Shown one piece after another: positions 5,798-8,381 of a stretch of DNA of 8,381 nucleotides; the stretch's first letter is position 1; each line of letters starts with the position of its first letter. The translations under genes and the position numbers were made by a program. The DNA is from Alphaproteobacteria bacterium (GTDB lineage Bacteria; Pseudomonadota; Alphaproteobacteria; Rhizobiales; Xanthobacteraceae), in assembly GCA_005883445.1 (NCBI GenBank), contig VAZL01000309.1, positions 1 through 8,381 of the forward strand, written 5' to 3'. The notes under the pieces were generated by a model. It saw only the letters and a list, made by a program, of their open reading frames with translations. It was not told the DNA's origin and did no database searches.

Positions 5798-6819
5798 CAC
5801 TTCGCCCTCCCGCGCGTCCAGCCCTGCACCAAGCCGATGATACCGTTCGGAGCGATGATGACGAAAGCGACCAGCAGCAGGCCGACGATGAGCAAATTGA
5901 CCGCCGAGGAAATGGTGACGGTCGCGATCTGCTGCAACGATCCCAGCAGAACTGCGCCGATCAGCGGTCCGACCCAGCTGGTGGTGCCGCCGATCATCGG
6001 CATGGCGATGGAGTTGACCGCATATTCGAGCCCGAAGGCGGACGAGGGTTGGAGATAGCCGATGTAATAGGGGAACGGCGCTCCCGCCATGCCCATCAGT
6101 GCGCCGGAGATCGTCGTCGCGACGAGCTTGAGGCGCAGGGTCGGCACGCCCGAGGCTTCCGCCGCGAGCTCGTCGTCGCGGATGGTGGCGAACCCATAGC
6201 CAAGCTGCGAGCGCTCGATGCCGCGCGCGATGGTGAGAGCAATGACCGCCAGCGCCAGCATCAACAGGAACAGATACTGGACGTAAGGGAGGACCAGATA
6301 TTGGACGTAAGGGCCGATCAGCGCGATCTCGTTCGGCTGAATGAGGAACAGATACTGGACGTAAGGGCCGATCAGCGGAATCTCGTTCGGGCGGATGATG
6401 TAGGCGCCGCGCGACCCGCCGACATAGTCCCAGTTGACGACCAGCGTTTGCAGCACGACGGCGAGCGCAAGCGTCGCGATGGCGAAGAAGGCGCCGCGCA
6501 GCCGCAGCGTCAGATAGCCCATGCCGAGGCCGACGATGCCCGACACGGCGCCTCCGATCACGATCAGGAACGGGATCGGCAACGGGTAGAACTTGTGCCA
6601 GAACACCGTTGCATAGGCGCCGAGCGCGAAGAATGCCGCCGAGCCGAAATTGACGTAGCCGGTATAACCGCCGAGGATGTTCCAGGCGGTCGCCAGCACG
6701 ATGAATTGCAGCACGGTGTAGCCGGCGAAGAACACGTAATCGTTGTTCACCATGCGCGCGCCGAGGAACACGAGAGCCGCCACGGCGATCGAGATCAGCA
6801 GGAACACCCGAGTCCGCAC
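5797..6819 (-). CDS. livM: Branched-chain amino acid-type ABC transporter permease LivM, with internal tandem duplication
   Basis: LivM is one of two inner-membrane channel subunits. From the GTG at 6819 it has 340 residues. That start has AGGA nine bases before it and lies 11 bases past the livH stop. The open frame reaches back to 6906, but that part overlaps livH and is low-complexity. Family features are many hydrophobic helices, the WNILGGYTGYVNFGSAAFFA block (about 45-64), RLRGAFFAIATLALA, VGGSRGAYII, the cytoplasmic ATPase-contact region RSQLGYGFATIRDDELAAEA, and the conserved ending FVIIAPNGIIGLVQG. The oddity is residues 142-185: an 18-residue unit (IRPNEIPLIGPYVQYLFL) is followed by a diverged second copy with R to Q, P to A and F to V changes. 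A third, eight-residue partial copy comes next. They lie in the loop just before the next helix (LMLALAVIALTIA) and add about 26 residues. Confidence 0.92.
   Translation of the reverse strand: MRTRVFLLISIAVAALVFLGARMVNNDYVFFAGYTVLQFIVLATAWNILGGYTGYVNFGSAAFFALGAYATVFWHKFYPLPIPFLIVIGGAVSGIVGLGMGYLTLRLRGAFFAIATLALAVVLQTLVVNWDYVGGSRGAYIIRPNEIPLIGPYVQYLFLIQPNEIALIGPYVQYLVLPYVQYLFLLMLALAVIALTIARGIERSQLGYGFATIRDDELAAEASGVPTLRLKLVATTISGALMGMAGAPFPYYIGYLQPSSAFGLEYAVNSIAMPMIGGTTSWVGPLIGAVLLGSLQQIATVTISSAVNLLIVGLLLVAFVIIAPNGIIGLVQGWTRGRAK
6266..6397 (-). repeat. In-frame 54-bp tandem duplication plus 24-bp partial third copy inside livM
   Basis: On the plus strand, 6344-6397 and 6290-6343 are two 54-base copies identical at 47 positions. 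The 24 bases at 6266-6289 repeat the first 24 of the 6344 copy with no mismatch, and match the middle copy at 22 of 24. All units are multiples of three, so the reading frame is kept throughout. The protein gains two extra PYVQYL segments. Confidence 0.95.
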
Positions 6820-6830
6820 GATCGGCAATC

Positions 6831-7706
6831 CTATCGTCCGAGAAGACCCGCCGGCCGAAACGCGAGGGTCAGAAGGAGGACGCCGAATGCCACCGCCGGC
6901 GCCCACGACGGCCCGTAGAAGGTGGCGGTGAAGCTCTCGAGAATGCCGAGCAGCATCGCGGCGATCACCGTGCCGGGAAGGCTGCCGAGCCCGCCGAGCA
7001 CGCAGATCGCGAACACGCGGCCGATATATTCGCGTCCGACCGAGGGCTCGACCGGCTGGATGATGATCAGCAGGGCACCGGCGACCGCGGTGGTGGCAAT
7101 GGAGATGCCGAAGGCGATGCGCTTGATGCGGATGGGGGAGGCGCCCATGAGCCGCAACGCGAGCTGGTCCTGAGCCACGGCGGAGATCGCGCGTCCGACG
7201 AACGTATACGACAGGAAGAGCTCAAGCGCGGCGAAGAGCGCGAGCGCCGCTACGCACGGCACCAGCATGCGCAGCGGGAAATCCATCACGCCGAGGCGCC
7301 AGCTCGGTCCGATATACCAGGCTTCGACGTAGCGGTAGTCGACGCCGAAGACGAGGATCAGCATCACCTCGGTGACGAACAGCAGGCCGAAGAAGAAAGA
7401 CAGGCCGCGCAGCGCTTCCTGCCCGCGCCGCTCGAACGACTCGTAATAGACTTGATAGACGCCGGCGCCGAGGAAATAGAACGCCGGCAGCATGACGATA
7501 CTGATCACGATCGGATCGATGCCGAGCCGGGTGTTGACGATATAGGCGATGTACGAGCCGAGGATGATGAAGGCGGGATGTGCGATGTTGACGATGTCGA
7601 GGATGCCGAACGAGATCGACACGCCGAGCGTCACGGCGGCATAGAACCCGCCGAGCAGAATCCCGGCGATCACGGCGTTGATCAGCAAGTCGAAGCTAAG
7701 GCCCAC
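6831..7706 (-). CDS. livH: Branched-chain amino acid-type ABC transporter permease LivH
   Basis: LivH forms the membrane channel with LivM. It is 291 residues, the normal length, with about eight hydrophobic helices. The N-terminal block GILLGGFYAAVTLGVSISFG then LDIVNIAHPAFIILGSYIAY corresponds to the family's N-x-AHG-type segment; the usual glycine after the His is Pro here. The ATPase-contact segment FVGRAISAVAQDQLALRLMGASPIRIKRIAFG (about residues 167-198) and the conserved ICVLGGLGSLPGTVIAAMLLG follow. The C-terminus ends LLTLAFRPAGLLGR, a typical LivH ending. The start is GTG at 7706, behind a GGGGGGA stretch. livM begins 11 bases after its stop, so the two are surely co-translated. A 179-bp gap separates it from the cupin gene upstream on the same strand; the liv promoter is probably in that gap or before the cupin gene. 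Confidence 0.93.
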   Translation of the reverse strand: MGLSFDLLINAVIAGILLGGFYAAVTLGVSISFGILDIVNIAHPAFIILGSYIAYIVNTRLGIDPIVISIVMLPAFYFLGAGVYQVYYESFERRGQEALRGLSFFFGLLFVTEVMLILVFGVDYRYVEAWYIGPSWRLGVMDFPLRMLVPCVAALALFAALELFLSYTFVGRAISAVAQDQLALRLMGASPIRIKRIAFGISIATTAVAGALLIIIQPVEPSVGREYIGRVFAICVLGGLGSLPGTVIAAMLLGILESFTATFYGPSWAPAVAFGVLLLTLAFRPAGLLGR

Positions 7707-7885
7707 CTATTCCCCCCACAGCCCCTGTCCCGCCAAGACATGCTAATGCGCGCGGGCGAGCCTGTTTTGCTTGCGTGCCAGTGTGCAGGAAGGGTGCCGC
7801 CTTGGCTAGTCCGTTTGACCGCGCAGCCAGGTGGCGACGGGCGATTGCCGGTGACGCCCGCCAGGTAGTCGGACTTTGCCGCCGC
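7707..7885. other. Intergenic gap upstream of livH, no gene seen
   Basis: This 179-bp stretch lies between the cupin stop and the livH start, both on the minus strand. I find no convincing gene in it. An imperfect stem, GGCGACGGGCG against CGCCCGCC with a three-base bulge, lies near 7832-7862, just past the cupin gene. It could weakly end or protect that transcript. I looked for sigma70 boxes before livH and found only a TAGCAT-like hexamer without a matching -35 box. Confidence 0.4.
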
Positions 7886-8335
7886 TTACGCTGCGGCCTG
7901 CTGCCGCACGCCTGCGGGTAGCGGCATCGGCTTGTTGGCGCTTTGCAGGAATTCGATGGTCATGAAGACCATCTCCTTGTCGCCGAGATTTTCGAGATCG
8001 TGCACCTTGAATTGGCCCGGCCCGTAGGTCTCGTGCCGCGTTTCCCCGGGTGCGTAGGTGTATTCGACGGTGGTGCCGTCGTGCACGTGCTGGCGTCCGC
8101 GGCCGCCCGTCACCGAGGTCCAGAAATAGTCGAGCACGTGGCGGTGGAAGCCGATCCGCTCCCCGGGCCTGAGGCGGATTGTCCACACCCGGACGCGATC
8201 GCTCTCCGACACCAGCGCGTTACCCACGCACGGGTTGGGATTGTTCTTCTCCCGCTCGAATTCCGCGGCGATTTCCGGCGGCCACGGCGCTTTCACCGAA
8301 CTCTCCGCCTTCTTGTCCAACATCGTCTGGGCCAT
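7886..8335 (-). CDS. Single-domain cupin protein (BauB-like)
   Basis: This is a 149-residue soluble protein with one cupin barrel. Its N-terminus is a charged, proline-bearing extension. Cupin motif 1 reads PGERIGFHRHVLDYFWTSVTGG (57-78): His64 and His66 fit the metal-binding HxH. The usual Glu four to five residues later is absent; Asp69 is the nearest acid. Motif 2 reads GPGQFKVHDLEN (105-116) with His112 and Asn116, the H-x3-N form. The SDRVRVWTIRLRPGE opening and DYFW segment resemble the cupins annotated as beta-alanine degradation protein BauB; that name is a resemblance, not proof of function. The ATG at 8335 has GGAGGA before it at good spacing. It is the first gene of the minus-strand run that includes livHMGF, so it may act on a compound imported by that transporter. 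Upstream, an ATATAT-containing stretch (8359-8364) could be a -10 region, but the -35 region cannot be judged at the window edge. Confidence 0.8.
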   Translation of the reverse strand: MAQTMLDKKAESSVKAPWPPEIAAEFEREKNNPNPCVGNALVSESDRVRVWTIRLRPGERIGFHRHVLDYFWTSVTGGRGRQHVHDGTTVEYTYAPGETRHETYGPGQFKVHDLENLGDKEMVFMTIEFLQSANKPMPLPAGVRQQAAA

Positions 8336-8381
8336 GGCATTCCTCCAGGTTTGGCACGATATATAGCAACTTTTGCGCGGC

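Noticed and set aside
6820..6906. N-terminal extension of LivM to the ATG at 6906
   Set aside because: It overlaps the conserved end of livH, is Gly/Arg/Pro-rich, and is not like LivM N-termini; the GTG at 6819 fits better.
6049..6918. Long plus-strand open frame (289 codons) opposite livM
   Set aside because: It is antisense to a clear LivM permease, is rich in Arg, His, Asp and Gln with repeated ILDVR segments that simply mirror the LivM repeat, and has no family resemblance. Such frames are common in GC-rich DNA.
8352..8371. Possible sigma54 promoter (TGGCACG) upstream of the cupin gene
   Set aside because: The TTGC half is not at the required spacing, and the hexamer points away from the cupin gene.

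Overview
The window looks like a piece of the chromosome of a GC-rich alphaproteobacterium, most likely Hyphomicrobiales (Bradyrhizobium or Xanthobacteraceae-like). The reasons are the codon use, the abundance of TctC/Bug and Liv/HAAT transport genes, and the palindromic intergenic repeats. This placement is an inference from style, not from a marker gene. It is a transport-and-catabolism region with parts of two unrelated uptake systems. I see no RNA gene, transposase, phage gene or CRISPR array.

Left part (1-2351, minus strand): three genes read leftwards. They are a cyclase-family metal hydrolase, a TctC/Bug periplasmic binding protein, and the start of tctB, which runs off the left edge. 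The partner tctA would be expected further left. A sigma70-like promoter candidate lies between the hydrolase and tctC. Divergent from the hydrolase is a small DUF1330 gene (2440-2742, plus strand), and the 88-bp spacer between them holds an inverted repeat.

Middle (2743-4338): two long hairpin elements (2768-2848 and 2861-2937) sit back to back. After them comes a branched-chain amino-acid-type ABC substrate-binding protein gene on the plus strand. This gene is broken near 4041: a short 3n+1 deletion throws the last 64 codons into another frame. It converges on livF, and the 97-bp gap holds a perfect 24-bp palindrome and a second 9-bp stem-loop.

Right part (4339-8335, minus strand): a small cupin gene is followed by a tightly packed livH-livM-livG-livF set with overlapping or near-touching ends and several GTG/TTG starts. 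LivM carries an unusual in-frame tandem duplication of an 18-residue segment plus a third partial copy.

How they may work together: LivHM (membrane channel) and LivGF (ATPases) would import an amino acid or small carboxylate delivered by a binding protein. The one encoded next door appears damaged. The TctC/TctB pair belongs to a tripartite carboxylate importer. The hydrolase, DUF1330 and cupin proteins are plausible small-molecule catabolic enzymes, but no substrate can be read from the sequence. The strongest observations are the LivM internal repeat, the related hairpin pair and the frameshifted binding protein. I do not see convincing evidence of a wholly new system.
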